DNA of 64,000 nt from Sunxiuqinia sp963677175 (GTDB lineage: Bacteria > Bacteroidota > Bacteroidia > Bacteroidales > Prolixibacteraceae), in contig CAXXES010000007.1 in assembly GCA_963677175.2 (NCBI GenBank), forward strand, positions 558,001 to 622,000, read 5' to 3'. The position numbers were made by a program, and so were the translations under genes. The notes beneath the pieces are model-generated. The model had not been told where the DNA came from, did no database searches, and worked only from the letters and a program-made list of their open reading frames with translations. Below are positions 18,462 to 26,748 of this stretch, piece by piece; positions within the stretch are counted from its first letter, which is position 1; every line of letters begins with the position of its first letter.

Positions 18462-19814
18462 CTAATCTGTCACGCTGTCCGCCAGGTTTCGTCCCTGCTT
18501 GATCCGGTCGGCCATCCCGATCCCATCGCGAATATTGCCCCCCAACAACAAGCCGGGAAATTCAGCTTCCATATCCGCAATCGCTTGCAGGCGGCCCGCT
18601 GATTCAATTCCATATTGCGGAATAGCGTGCTGATAACGATTAATAACCAACAAATCAGGTTGCCATTTTGTTAGCCCAAGCATACTTTTCAGCTCTCTTT
18701 CAACGACCGCTTTGATTTCATCCTCCGACAGATCAACCATTTCCGGTTTTCGAACTCCGCCTAAAAAAGTAGATAACAACGCTCCATCTTCGGGGGCCCG
18801 GCCTTTCAGAAAGGAAGAAAGAAACAAGACGCCAAGGATATCGCGGTTTTCGTGAAAAGGAATTAAGCCGCCAAAAGCCTTGATTGGCATGCCTTCCCAC
18901 TTTTTAAAACCAACTGAAACCTGCACCACGCGGGCATATTTCATTGCTTCTATTTTCGCCAGTTTATCTGCGGGCAAAAACGGAAACAGCTGGCGCAGGG
19001 CGTATCCCCCAACTGTTGAGATGACCTGATCGAATTCAGAAGTGATACCGGCAGCATCAGTAATTTGGTACTTTCCTGCAGAATATTGAACCTTTAAGTT
19101 CTTTTGATTCAAATGAAAGCGTTCGGTGTCAATCTGCTCGCCTAAGGCATGAACCAAAGATTTTAAACCACCCCGAAGTGAGAAAACCTCTTTGGTCGCT
19201 TTTTTATCCCAATCGGTTTTGGGCTCTTTGGCTTTCTTGATGGCGCCGCCAATAAAACTACCATAGTTTTGTTCCAGGTTGTAGAGTTTCGGCATGGCAT
19301 ATTTCACGATCAACTTTTTCGGATCGCCCGAATAGACCCCTAAAATAAACGGATCGATAGCGTATTCCAGGAAACTTTTGCCCATTCTGCGCAACACCAA
19401 ATCGGCCAGCGATTCGTCAGGATTGGTTCCCGGCTTGCGAAACGGCTCGCCCAAAATCCGGAACTTATCGTACCATGAAAACAAGGGCGTGGTCATGCCA
19501 CCCCACAATCCGGATGGCAATGCATGCCAGCAATCATCTTTCCAAATCCAGCGATACTTGGCATCTTCGTCAGCTATTTCAAGCTGGCAGGCATCACCCA
19601 GTTCTTCAATTAAAGCAGCTGCCTCGGGTTGCCCTAATACCCCGGTGCTGGGGCCATTTTCATACAGAAAACCATTTTCCTCACCGGTTTCGATGACGCC
19701 ACCAATACGTCCGGCTTTCTCAAAAACCTGGACATCGATCCCTTTTTTCAAAAGGTAATAAGCGGACGTCAACCCACTTAACCCGGCTCCAATAACAGCT
19801 ACATTTTTACTCAT
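18462..19814 (-). CDS. hemG: protoporphyrinogen oxidase (FAD, HemG/HemY type)
   Basis: Oxidises protoporphyrinogen IX to protoporphyrin IX with FAD. The start at 19814 (MSKNVAVIGAGLSG) places the FAD-binding GAGLSG at residues 9-14 and leaves 1 nt after the hemN stop; the longer reading back to 19916 would add 34 unrelated residues inside hemN. The 450-aa protein has FEKAGRIGGVIET, the ENGPSTG segment, the LRGGLKSLV region and the C-terminal LLLGGNIRDGIGMADRIKQG block typical of this flavin oxidase family. It is the oxygen-using type, in a run of genes that also encodes HemN. Confidence 0.94.
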   Translation of the reverse strand: MSKNVAVIGAGLSGLTSAYYLLKKGIDVQVFEKAGRIGGVIETGEENGFLYENGPSTGVLGQPEAAALIEELGDACQLEIADEDAKYRWIWKDDCWHALPSGLWGGMTTPLFSWYDKFRILGEPFRKPGTNPDESLADLVLRRMGKSFLEYAIDPFILGVYSGDPKKLIVKYAMPKLYNLEQNYGSFIGGAIKKAKEPKTDWDKKATKEVFSLRGGLKSLVHALGEQIDTERFHLNQKNLKVQYSAGKYQITDAAGITSEFDQVISTVGGYALRQLFPFLPADKLAKIEAMKYARVVQVSVGFKKWEGMPIKAFGGLIPFHENRDILGVLFLSSFLKGRAPEDGALLSTFLGGVRKPEMVDLSEDEIKAVVERELKSMLGLTKWQPDLLVINRYQHAIPQYGIESAGRLQAIADMEAEFPGLLLGGNIRDGIGMADRIKQGRNLADSVTD

Positions 19815-19815
19815 T

Positions 19816-21192
19816 TTAAACTGATTTTGAAAATTTCTGGATGGCTCCTTCCAGACGAATATCGAATACGGCCGCAATGTTGCGTAGCACAAAGCGTCCC
19901 AAATCAGTGATGACAATTTCGTCGGCTGTGTAAGATAACAACTCGTCTTTCACAAACTCATCAAGCTTGCTTTCTTTAAAGTTCAGCAGTTTTTTCAGTG
20001 CATCCACTTCAATATTGAACTGTGCGGCAACCTGGTTCCACGACAAATACTGGTTACACATAATTTCGTTGATAATCTGCCGAATGATCTTGTCGGTATC
20101 GGAAAGCGCAAACCCCTTCACCACCTTAATTTCACCCCGTTCAATGGTATCGACATATTCCTTTACCGTGCGGGCATTTTGTGCGTAAACATCTTCGAGC
20201 TGGCTAATGCCTGTTACCCCAAAAGCATAAACCTGCCCGGTGGTTTCGCGGGTGCAGTAGCCTTGGAAATTCCGGTGAAGCGAGCGGTTTTTCAGCGCGA
20301 CCGCCATATCATCTTCCGGTTTGGCATAATGATCCAAGCCAATGGGAACATAGCCCGCACCCGTCATTTTCACCCAGGCTACTTCAAACATTTTTACTTT
20401 GTCCTCCGCTTCCGGCAAACCGATACGCTCCAGCTTCTTCTGGGCTTTTTTCACCCATGGAACATGCGCATACGAAAAGGTAACCAGCCGATCGGGATTG
20501 ATGGCGACCGCTTTGTCCATCGTTGTAGCGAACGACTCAACGGTTTGGTACGGCAGTCCATAAATAAAGTCGAGATTAACGGAGACTCCCGGATGCTTAC
20601 GAATCATGGGTACCAGCTCTTCAATCGGAATTTCGGGCACTTCGCGGTGAACAGCATTCAGCACCTTGGCCTGAAAATCCTGAATGCCCAAGCTGATGCG
20701 GTTGAATCCGAAGGAGACCAAAGCATCAATATACGCTTGGTCCAGGTGTGCGGGGTTACATTCAACAGCAATTTCGGGATGCTCAATAAACTGGTAGTTT
20801 GAGGTAAAGATCTCCATGATCTCGCCAATGTAATGGGCCGGCAAAACATTGGGCGTACCCCCACCCCAGTGGATTTGCGAGATTTTACGGTTTTTATCAA
20901 TCAACTTGCCAAGCTTGTGAATCTCCTTTTTCAGGGCAGCCACGTAGCTTTTCATGATGTCCTGGTCCTTGGTGATGTGCGTGTTGCAACCACAATACAG
21001 GCACAACTGCGTACAAAACGGGATATGCAGGTAAATGGAGATATTCTCGGGTTGCTTACCGTTCGACGCTTCTACCGCCGTCAAATAATCCTCCGTTGTA
21101 AAATCATCTCCAAAAAAGTTGGCAGGTGGGTAACTCGTATACCGGGGAACCGGGACATTATACTTATCGATTAACGCTAAAGGTATTCTCAT
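19816..21192 (-). CDS. hemN: oxygen-independent coproporphyrinogen III dehydrogenase HemN
   Basis: Radical SAM enzyme for the anaerobic version of the HemF step. The cluster motif is at C60, C64, C67 with the extra HemN Cys69 (HIPFCTQLCLYCGC). The 458-aa length, the YTSYPPA opening, IHWGGGTPNVL, SLGIQDFQ and the C-terminal HemN domain (QIINEIMCNQYL) mark it as a true HemN and not a HemW-like protein. First gene of the minus-strand hem cluster; its upstream region holds a 13-bp palindrome. Confidence 0.97.
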   Translation of the reverse strand: MRIPLALIDKYNVPVPRYTSYPPANFFGDDFTTEDYLTAVEASNGKQPENISIYLHIPFCTQLCLYCGCNTHITKDQDIMKSYVAALKKEIHKLGKLIDKNRKISQIHWGGGTPNVLPAHYIGEIMEIFTSNYQFIEHPEIAVECNPAHLDQAYIDALVSFGFNRISLGIQDFQAKVLNAVHREVPEIPIEELVPMIRKHPGVSVNLDFIYGLPYQTVESFATTMDKAVAINPDRLVTFSYAHVPWVKKAQKKLERIGLPEAEDKVKMFEVAWVKMTGAGYVPIGLDHYAKPEDDMAVALKNRSLHRNFQGYCTRETTGQVYAFGVTGISQLEDVYAQNARTVKEYVDTIERGEIKVVKGFALSDTDKIIRQIINEIMCNQYLSWNQVAAQFNIEVDALKKLLNFKESKLDEFVKDELLSYTADEIVITDLGRFVLRNIAAVFDIRLEGAIQKFSKSV

Positions 21193-21218
21193 GAGTTTTG
21201 AATTGTTTGTTATCAGAT

Positions 21219-21231
21219 AACTTGCAGCCTT
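21219..21231. promoter_or_regulatory. perfect 13-bp palindrome upstream of hemN
   Basis: GTTATC-A-GATAAC at 21219-21231, 27 nt in front of the hemN start, in the gap shared with the divergent peptidase gene. Position and symmetry suit a regulator site in the hemN leader; no regulator can be assigned from the sequence. Confidence 0.3.
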
Positions 21232-21448
21232 TTCATTCAGCCACTAACCCGTCATGACATTTTCCCGCACTAACATTTTTGGGGCTGACTTGAGATCGGG
21301 CAAATTATTCTATGCGAAAATAATAGAACTCGGGGGAAAACAAGCTTCCAAATGTTAGTTTTAAAAGATCTTTGGTGTAATTTCTGACATCGCTCATCGA
21401 CTGATTGGCTGATAATGGGTATTTTGGCGGAAACAAAAAAGAATAGAG

Positions 21449-22702
21449 ATGAATAAACGATTATTGACACTTCTCACTGTATTACTGGCGCTTAGCGGAT
21501 TTGCGCAAGAAAACAAGAGTAAAGGAAAAGTTGAAGTTTACGAGCAAGGGAAAGGCTATTACTACGAGTCGATTCTGAAAGATGTAGCGGCTGTTGATGA
21601 ACAGTTGAAGGAGGAGGAGCCGTTTATCCGGTTCAACATGGACCAGTCGGACCTGGATCTTCCCAATGATCCTTCGCTTTACCAAACGGTTTGGTGCCAC
21701 GAAACCGAATCGCAGGGCAATGCCGGCACTTGCTGGTCATTTTCAACCACTTCGTTCTACGAGTCGGAAGTTTATCGCCAAACGGGCAAGCAAGTGGCGT
21801 TGTCTGAAATTTATACCGTTTATTGGGAGTATGTTGAAAAGGCCCGCCGGTTCATTGAAAAGCGTGGCGACTCCAATTTTGACGAGGGCTCGGAAGGCAA
21901 TGCTGTTGCCCGCATGATGAACAGCTACGGCGTTGTACCTGAAGAAATGTACACCGGCTTGTTGCACGGTCGCCAGTTTCATACCCACGCCAAAATGATG
22001 GAGGAAATGCGCGGGTTTTTGCAGTCGATGAAAGTCAGCAATGCCTGGAATGTAGACTACGGACTGGAAACCATTAAAGCCATTATGAATCACTACCTTG
22101 GCGAGCCTCCGGTGGAATTTGTGGTTGAAGGAAAAAAATACACGCCCAAAACCTACATGACCGATTACCTGAAGTTGAACCCCAATGATTTTGTCGAGAT
22201 TTTATCATACAAACAAGAACCTTACTGGCAACAGGTGGAGTATAAAGTTCCGGATAATTGGTGGCACAGCAACGAGTATTACAATGTTCCGCTCGATGTG
22301 TTTATGGATGGGGTGAAAAACGCCATCAAAAAAGGCTACACCATGAGCATTGGCGGCGATGTGTCGGAAACGGGCTTTAGCCGCGAAACCAATTGCGCCA
22401 TGATTCCGGATTACGATATTCCTTCGGAATACATTAACGAAGATGCCCGCCAATTCCGTTTCTCCAACGAAACAACTACCGACGATCACGGTATGCACCT
22501 GGTTGGAATTTTGGAGAACTACAAAGGAAGTGGCGACGACTGGTACCTGATTAAAGACTCCAGCTCGGGCTCGCGCAATGTTGGAGCCGACGATCCCAAA
22601 TTTGGCTATTACTTCTTTCACGAAGATTACATCAAATTGAAAATGATGGGCTTTACCATCCACAAAGATGCGGTGGCCGCCATTCTGGAAAAGTTTAACT
22701 GA
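21449..22702 (+). CDS. exported C1-family (PepC/bleomycin hydrolase-like) cysteine peptidase
   Basis: 417-aa papain-fold peptidase with a cleavable signal peptide (MNKRLLTLLTVLLALSGFAQ), so it acts outside the cytoplasm, unlike classical PepC. The oxyanion Gln89 and nucleophile Cys95 lie in QGNAGTCWSFST; the general-base His is H347 (DDHGMHLVG). At the position of the third residue, usually Asn in an NSWG motif, this protein has Asp370 in IKDSSSG. The other residues are intact, so activity is plausible, but the Asp change should be borne in mind. It stands alone between the hem operon and a long gene-free interval. Confidence 0.88.
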   Translation: MNKRLLTLLTVLLALSGFAQENKSKGKVEVYEQGKGYYYESILKDVAAVDEQLKEEEPFIRFNMDQSDLDLPNDPSLYQTVWCHETESQGNAGTCWSFSTTSFYESEVYRQTGKQVALSEIYTVYWEYVEKARRFIEKRGDSNFDEGSEGNAVARMMNSYGVVPEEMYTGLLHGRQFHTHAKMMEEMRGFLQSMKVSNAWNVDYGLETIKAIMNHYLGEPPVEFVVEGKKYTPKTYMTDYLKLNPNDFVEILSYKQEPYWQQVEYKVPDNWWHSNEYYNVPLDVFMDGVKNAIKKGYTMSIGGDVSETGFSRETNCAMIPDYDIPSEYINEDARQFRFSNETTTDDHGMHLVGILENYKGSGDDWYLIKDSSSGSRNVGADDPKFGYYFFHEDYIKLKMMGFTIHKDAVAAILEKFN

Positions 22703-22992
22703 TTCGAAAAAAACTTAGTTAATATATTCTATTTCTGTATGTTCTCATGGAACTCGCCTGTTAGGCGTCAACTCCTCGATCATTTTTTTCATTTCTTTTT
22801 GTGTTGCCGCCTTTAAATTATTACCGCAAACATGCTCGTTTCATGAAAAATATTGAAAAAACGATATTTAATGACAACGAAAAACGCGAAAAACACAAAA
22901 AGGGATACGTCTTCGACGGAACTTGTCCTGCCTGTCCCGGTGCAAACGAGAGCTTTTGACGGAACTTGTCCGGCTTTTGACGGATTGTCAGT

Positions 22993-23271
22993 TTCCGCAT
23001 GCGTGGCGGATCTTTCCGCCTTCGTGGGGGACCCTTCCGCCTTCGTGGGGGACCCTTCCGCCTCCGTGGGGGACCCTTCCGCCTCCGTGGCGGACCCTTC
23101 CGCCTTCGTGGCGGACCTTTCCGCCTCCGTGGCGGACCTTTCCGTGTGCGTGGAGGAGGTTTCCGCCTTCGTGGGGGAGCTTTCCGCCTTCGGGGGGGAG
23201 CTTTCCGCCTTCGGGGGGGAGGTTTCCGCCTTCGGGGGGGAGGTTTCCGCCTGACTGTTGGAGGCTTCCGC
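22993..23271. repeat. 13-copy 21-bp tandem repeat, GC-rich
   Basis: Thirteen 21-bp units run in exact register from 22993 to 23265, plus TTCCGC of a fourteenth. Nearly all begin TTCCGCC and continue with a variant of TTCGTGGGGGA. The units lack stop codons in several frames and 21 is a multiple of three, so long low-complexity frames appear on both strands (for example SAFVGDP heptads forward and PPRRRKG heptads reverse). None has a credible protein or start, so I treat the array as non-coding. Confidence 0.9.
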
Positions 23272-23464
23272 TTACTATATAGCTCTGGAAAACTTTCATC
23301 ACCCAAGCTTATTTCGGATCAATTCATAAATGCCTGACCCACTTTGGCCCTCCCTTTTCAAGCTACCCCTTATACACAAATATGATGGGTCACAAGAACT
23401 ATTAAATTTATAGGCCTCTCCGAGAGAAACCGATTACCCCAACGGGGTTAAACAACAATAGTCC

Positions 23465-23481
23465 TTCCGATTGCATCGGAA
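23465..23481. repeat. palindromic element, copy 1
   Basis: TTCCGAT (23465-23471) and ATCGGAA (23475-23481) with a 3-bp loop, followed by GGCAGGGTGG. Related copies lie at 24030 and 24424. Confidence 0.5.
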
Positions 23482-24029
23482 CAGGCAGGGTGGAGTGAAA
23501 CGGAACCCGGGGTTGAAATGCGCAACATCAAACAAGGCGCAACCACCCGGTATTTTGAATGCTCCCAGCCAGCATGCGCCGCATAGCAAAGCGTTTGTTT
23601 ATTCTCAATGCTTCTTTGTCCTCATGCCGGACGGGCACATCCTTTTTCATCTCATAATATTTTTGATTTTATAAGGTATTCGATGGAACTCGCTCATAAT
23701 GATTCTCCTGTGTATAAAGACTTTTACATGCTCGTTTCATTGATAAAAAGGATGCAAAAATCTAGTCAAAGTTATCCTTCTCCCCTCCTCAGGATTTTTT
23801 CTTTCCGGCGCACAACCCCGGATACCCGCCAAAAATCCTTCCCGCCAACGCCGGCCCGGACGACTTTGACGGCCGGCGCTGCTTTCACCTTAGGGTGAAG
23901 TGGGGGACTTAAGGATCGAAACTTTTCCCTTGGGTTCTGTCGTCTGGTTCTTTCAAAAAAGTCCAGATCAAGGGAGGATCAATATGCATAGAGTTGTGTA
24001 TAAAGCGTAGTTTTCAAGGGAGGGAAGTC

Positions 24030-24049
24030 GTCCCGACGTGCATCGGGAC
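24030..24049. repeat. palindromic element, copy 2
   Basis: GTCCCGA (24030-24036) and TCGGGAC (24043-24049), again followed within five bases by GGCAGGGTGG as in copy 1, which supports common origin. Confidence 0.5.
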
Positions 24050-24400
24050 CGCGGCAGGGTGGGTCAAAACTGGCCAATAGTGACCGGTTATCTGGCTCGA
24101 TGTTCGGTCTCAATACCGTGGGAGAGTTAGTAGCTAGCGATTAACGTAAAGATACAACCTTATCTGCCTTATTTTATGAAGATTGAATACAACAGTTTAT
24201 ACACCCATTTAAAAAATAAGGTGGGAGGGGAGTAAATCTAACAGGGCTACTAAGGTTAGAACACAAAATAAGGTTTTTTGAACAGGATAACGCTGATTCT
24301 CCACAACTTTTTAAAGTGATCTCCCACTTCGCCATTAGGCGAATGAGCGTAGGCCGAAAACCGCGACACCGGAGTTCGCACCATCGCAGGTGGTTGGGTT

Positions 24401-24443
24401 CCTTCCCTTTTTTAAGGGAAGGTGTTCCGATATCCATCGGAAC
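24401..24443. repeat. double-hairpin palindromic element, copy 3
   Basis: Two adjacent hairpins: CCTTCCCTT (24401-24409) with AAGGGAAGG (24414-24422), then GTTCCGAT (24424-24431) with ATCGGAAC (24436-24443), followed by GGAAGGGTC. The second hairpin matches copies 1 and 2. It has the look of a REP/BIME-like dispersed repeat. Confidence 0.55.
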
Positions 24444-24730
24444 GGAAGGGTCAGGAAATTATCAGGCAATTTTGAAACCCGAATGCTGCTTCGGTGGGGC
24501 GTTGCCCCAAACCCCAGTTCCTTTTTTGCCTTGATGCCAAAAAGGAACCAAAAAAGATCAAGGCTGACGATGCTTTGGCTGGAAAACGACGCTGTTTTGA
24601 AATTTTTATAGTGCACCCGGGCTCAGGTTTCGTTGATTTTACTATTTTCAGGGCTGCAAAATTTTCGGGGATCAACTGCCCGAAACAAAACATTTTTAAT
24701 AACCAATTAGACGTTTTTAATAAATTTAGA

Positions 24731-25912
24731 ATGATGGAAAAGCAATCTACCCGAATCATTTCAGTGTTTAGAACAGTCGTGCCAATTCTTGTAATTATTC
24801 TAAGTTTTTCTTCGTGTAACAAGAAAAAACCTGAGAATGGACCGATCTACAAGAAAGAATTTAAACACGCAATTTTGGATTCGCGAAAAGACCTGGGCAC
24901 GTACATGATGACCAGCTTTACTCCGGGCACTTCGGTTTGTGTGTCGGTGGATGGCGACATCGTGTGGTCTGAAGGACTTGGAGTGGCTAGCAAAGAACTG
25001 AATGCCCCGGCTACGCGCGAAACGAAATTTAGAATCGGCAGCAGCTCGCAGTTGTTCACCACCTTCCTGATTGCCAAGATGCAGGAAGAAGGCTTGCTGG
25101 ATCTGGATAGCAGCTTTTATGACTACATTCCTGAATTTCCGAAGAAAGATTTTGACTTCACCCTGCGCATGCTTGCCGTCCAGGTTGCCGGATTCCCCGA
25201 AAGTTCACCAAGCGAATTGCTTCAGCAGGATTCAAAGCTCCGCACGCTAAAGGACTACATCAGCAAGCATGAAAACGATCCGTTGGTGTACGAACCCAAT
25301 ACCTATTATTTTAGATCGGATTACAGCCTGGCACTACTGGGGATTCTGGCTGAGGATTTAACTAAAAAGAGTTACGCCAGCTTGGTTCGCGAAACTATTT
25401 TAGATACGCTCAAGCTTGAAAACACCATGATCGATAACAAGATGATTATTATCCCGAACCGAAGCGATGCTTACCACCGCGATTATATTGCGCGTCTGAT
25501 TAACGCGCCAACAGTGAACCTGGCGCCTGTGGCTCCGGCTGCAGGCTTTTTATCAACTGCCGACGATTTGAACAAAGCCGCCCGACAAATTCTGGCGCCC
25601 GGTTTCTTTAGCCAGGAAAGCATTGATTTGTTTCAGAAACCTTATGAGCTGAGTACCGGGCAACAACTCAACAGCAGTTTTGGATGGCTCGCAACCGTTG
25701 ATCGCGATGGCCGGAAATTGCTTGGACAAATAGGAAGTACGATCGGTGGAACTTCGGTCATTGTGGTTTATCCGGAAGAAAAACTGGTGGTTAGCGTTTG
25801 CTCCAACTTAGGCGATGAAATGAATGAATTGCCTGTTTTAGAAATTGCCGGCCACTTTTTAAATCAAATTGCTCCACTGCCCGCCGATACCGTAAGTACC
25901 CCGGCACAATAG
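24731..25912 (+). CDS. beta-lactamase (class C)-fold lipoprotein, probably catalytically inactive
   Basis: 393-aa lipoprotein. The start at 24731 gives a normal signal peptide ending in FSSC (Cys29); the frame is open further upstream, but that part overlaps palindromic repeats. The serine beta-lactamase/penicillin-binding fold is clear (TSVCVSVDGDIVWSEGLGVAS, FRIGSSSQLFTTFLIAKMQEEGLLDLD, AGFLSTADDL). All three active-site motifs are altered: SxxK is S104-S-S-Q107, the YxN equivalent is R195-S-D197, and the HxG/KTG equivalent is Q333-I-G335. It therefore probably binds a ligand or cell-wall partner instead of hydrolysing one; this is inference. It stands alone, with a terminator just downstream. 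Confidence 0.85.
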   Translation: MMEKQSTRIISVFRTVVPILVIILSFSSCNKKKPENGPIYKKEFKHAILDSRKDLGTYMMTSFTPGTSVCVSVDGDIVWSEGLGVASKELNAPATRETKFRIGSSSQLFTTFLIAKMQEEGLLDLDSSFYDYIPEFPKKDFDFTLRMLAVQVAGFPESSPSELLQQDSKLRTLKDYISKHENDPLVYEPNTYYFRSDYSLALLGILAEDLTKKSYASLVRETILDTLKLENTMIDNKMIIIPNRSDAYHRDYIARLINAPTVNLAPVAPAAGFLSTADDLNKAARQILAPGFFSQESIDLFQKPYELSTGQQLNSSFGWLATVDRDGRKLLGQIGSTIGGTSVIVVYPEEKLVVSVCSNLGDEMNELPVLEIAGHFLNQIAPLPADTVSTPAQ

Positions 25913-25922
25913 TGCCCCTAAT

Positions 25923-25959
25923 AAAAAGCGGGTGTCCGATTGTCGGACACCCGCTTTTT
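25923..25959. terminator. bidirectional rho-independent terminator
   Basis: Very strong hairpin: AGCGGGTGTCCGA pairs with TCGGACACCCGCT around a TTG loop, flanked by AAAAA on the left and TTTTT on the right. It serves both the beta-lactamase-fold gene (+) and the convergent lipoprotein gene (-). Confidence 0.92.
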
Positions 25960-25978
25960 ATTTCATCCGCAAAACAGA

Positions 25979-26692
25979 CTATTGCTGTATTTTTCCTTCT
26001 TCCATAATCAGCTCGTAAAAGTAGCCGGCACCAAAATCTTTGTCCAGGGTAACCGTACCTTCAACAACAATTATATCACCCACTTCAGCCATTTCATCCG
26101 AGGTGATGGTTAAATCGTAGTTCTCACCATCCTTGGTTCCGTCCTGGATATGCAGCCAATTGCGCGACATGATGTTTTTGTTCACTTTAACAATCTGCCC
26201 TTTCACCGTGACTTTCTTTCCCGAATAATCGTCTTTCGAAGCATATAACTCAGCGATTGTCAGGCCACCTTCGACCGGATTGACCTGAAGCTCTTCAATA
26301 AAATCTTCGAGCGCTTTTCCCTGCGGAGATTGTTTTCCGGCTACCGGGTTGTTCGATACCACTGGCTCTTTACTAAACTTCTCCACAAAATAGATGGACT
26401 CAAACACCCGATCCAGTGCTTTGCTTTCAAAGTCTTTCATTTCCAAAGCCGATTCGTAATAATATTGCTCTCCCACTTCAACTTCCTGCCGATTTACGGC
26501 CACCCATTTCTCCTTGTTATTTTCGGTTACTTTCAAATAAGTATAGGTGCTGGTTTGAATCACTTCATCAACCGTAACCTGGTGAATCAACGAACTGGTA
26601 TCGAGGGGTTGAACAGCTTCCTTTTTCTTGTTCTGAACACAGGAAGAGAACGAAAGAGCACTAATTAGCAACGCAAATAGTAATAATTTCAT
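25979..26692 (-). CDS. lipoprotein with C-terminal OB-fold domain
   Basis: 237-aa predicted lipoprotein (lipobox FSSC, Cys18). The N-terminal half contains TYTYLKVTENNKEKWVAVNRQEVEVGEQYYYE, a small beta-rich module. The C-terminal part (about 143-237) reads as an OB fold of the nucleic-acid-binding-like/tRNA_anti kind: GKKVTVKGQIVKVNKNIMSRNWLHIQDG then VGDIIVVEGTVTLDKDFG. Such exported OB-fold lipoproteins are common in Bacteroidota and have no agreed function. Convergent with the preceding gene; 56 nt downstream of the acyltransferase and could share its transcript. Confidence 0.7.
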   Translation of the reverse strand: MKLLLFALLISALSFSSCVQNKKKEAVQPLDTSSLIHQVTVDEVIQTSTYTYLKVTENNKEKWVAVNRQEVEVGEQYYYESALEMKDFESKALDRVFESIYFVEKFSKEPVVSNNPVAGKQSPQGKALEDFIEELQVNPVEGGLTIAELYASKDDYSGKKVTVKGQIVKVNKNIMSRNWLHIQDGTKDGENYDLTITSDEMAEVGDIIVVEGTVTLDKDFGAGYFYELIMEEGKIQQ

Positions 26693-26748
26693 AATACAAT
26701 CATGTTAATTTTATTCTTAAAACATCTTGTTGACAAAGAAAGTTGAAA

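Larger units (their letters stand above)
22747..23740. repeat. short direct repeats bracketing the 21-bp array
   Basis: ATGGAACTCGC occurs at 22747-22757 and again at 23683-23693. ACATGCTCGTTTCAT occurs at 22830-22844 and again at 23726-23740. The two words keep the same order and orientation on both sides of the array, with different spacing (83 and 43 bp), as if an ancestral segment of about 100 bp had been duplicated and diverged. Identity of that segment is unknown. Confidence 0.55.
22703..24730. other. 2-kb gene-free interval rich in tandem and palindromic repeats
   Basis: No open frame here has a recognisable domain or Bacteroidota-like start. It holds a 13-copy 21-bp array (22993-23271), short direct repeats on both sides of the array, at least three related palindromes (near 23465, 24030 and 24401) and further hairpins such as GGGGC/GCCCC (24497-24508) and an imperfect arm pair around 24517-24549 (GTTCCTTTTT / AAAAAGGAAC). 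The mosaic look suggests accumulation of dispersed repeats, perhaps with remnants of lost genes. Confidence 0.7.

Noticed and set aside
19815..19916. 34-residue extension of HemG
   Set aside because: Lies inside hemN. The ATG at 19814 gives the normal FAD-binding N-terminus and a 1-nt spacing.
22821..23306. Long Arg/Pro-rich reading frame (PPRRRKG heptads) on the minus strand, and Ser/Val/Asp- and Gly/Arg-rich frames on the plus strand of the same stretch
   Set aside because: All are products of a stop-free 21-bp repeat and are open in several frames at once. No family, signal or start supports any one of them.
24494..24730. 79-residue extension of the beta-lactamase-fold protein
   Set aside because: The extension crosses intergenic palindromes and would bury the lipoprotein signal peptide.
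24731..25912. Functional class C beta-lactamase conferring resistance
   Set aside because: SxxK Lys, YxN Tyr and the HxG/KTG position are all replaced.
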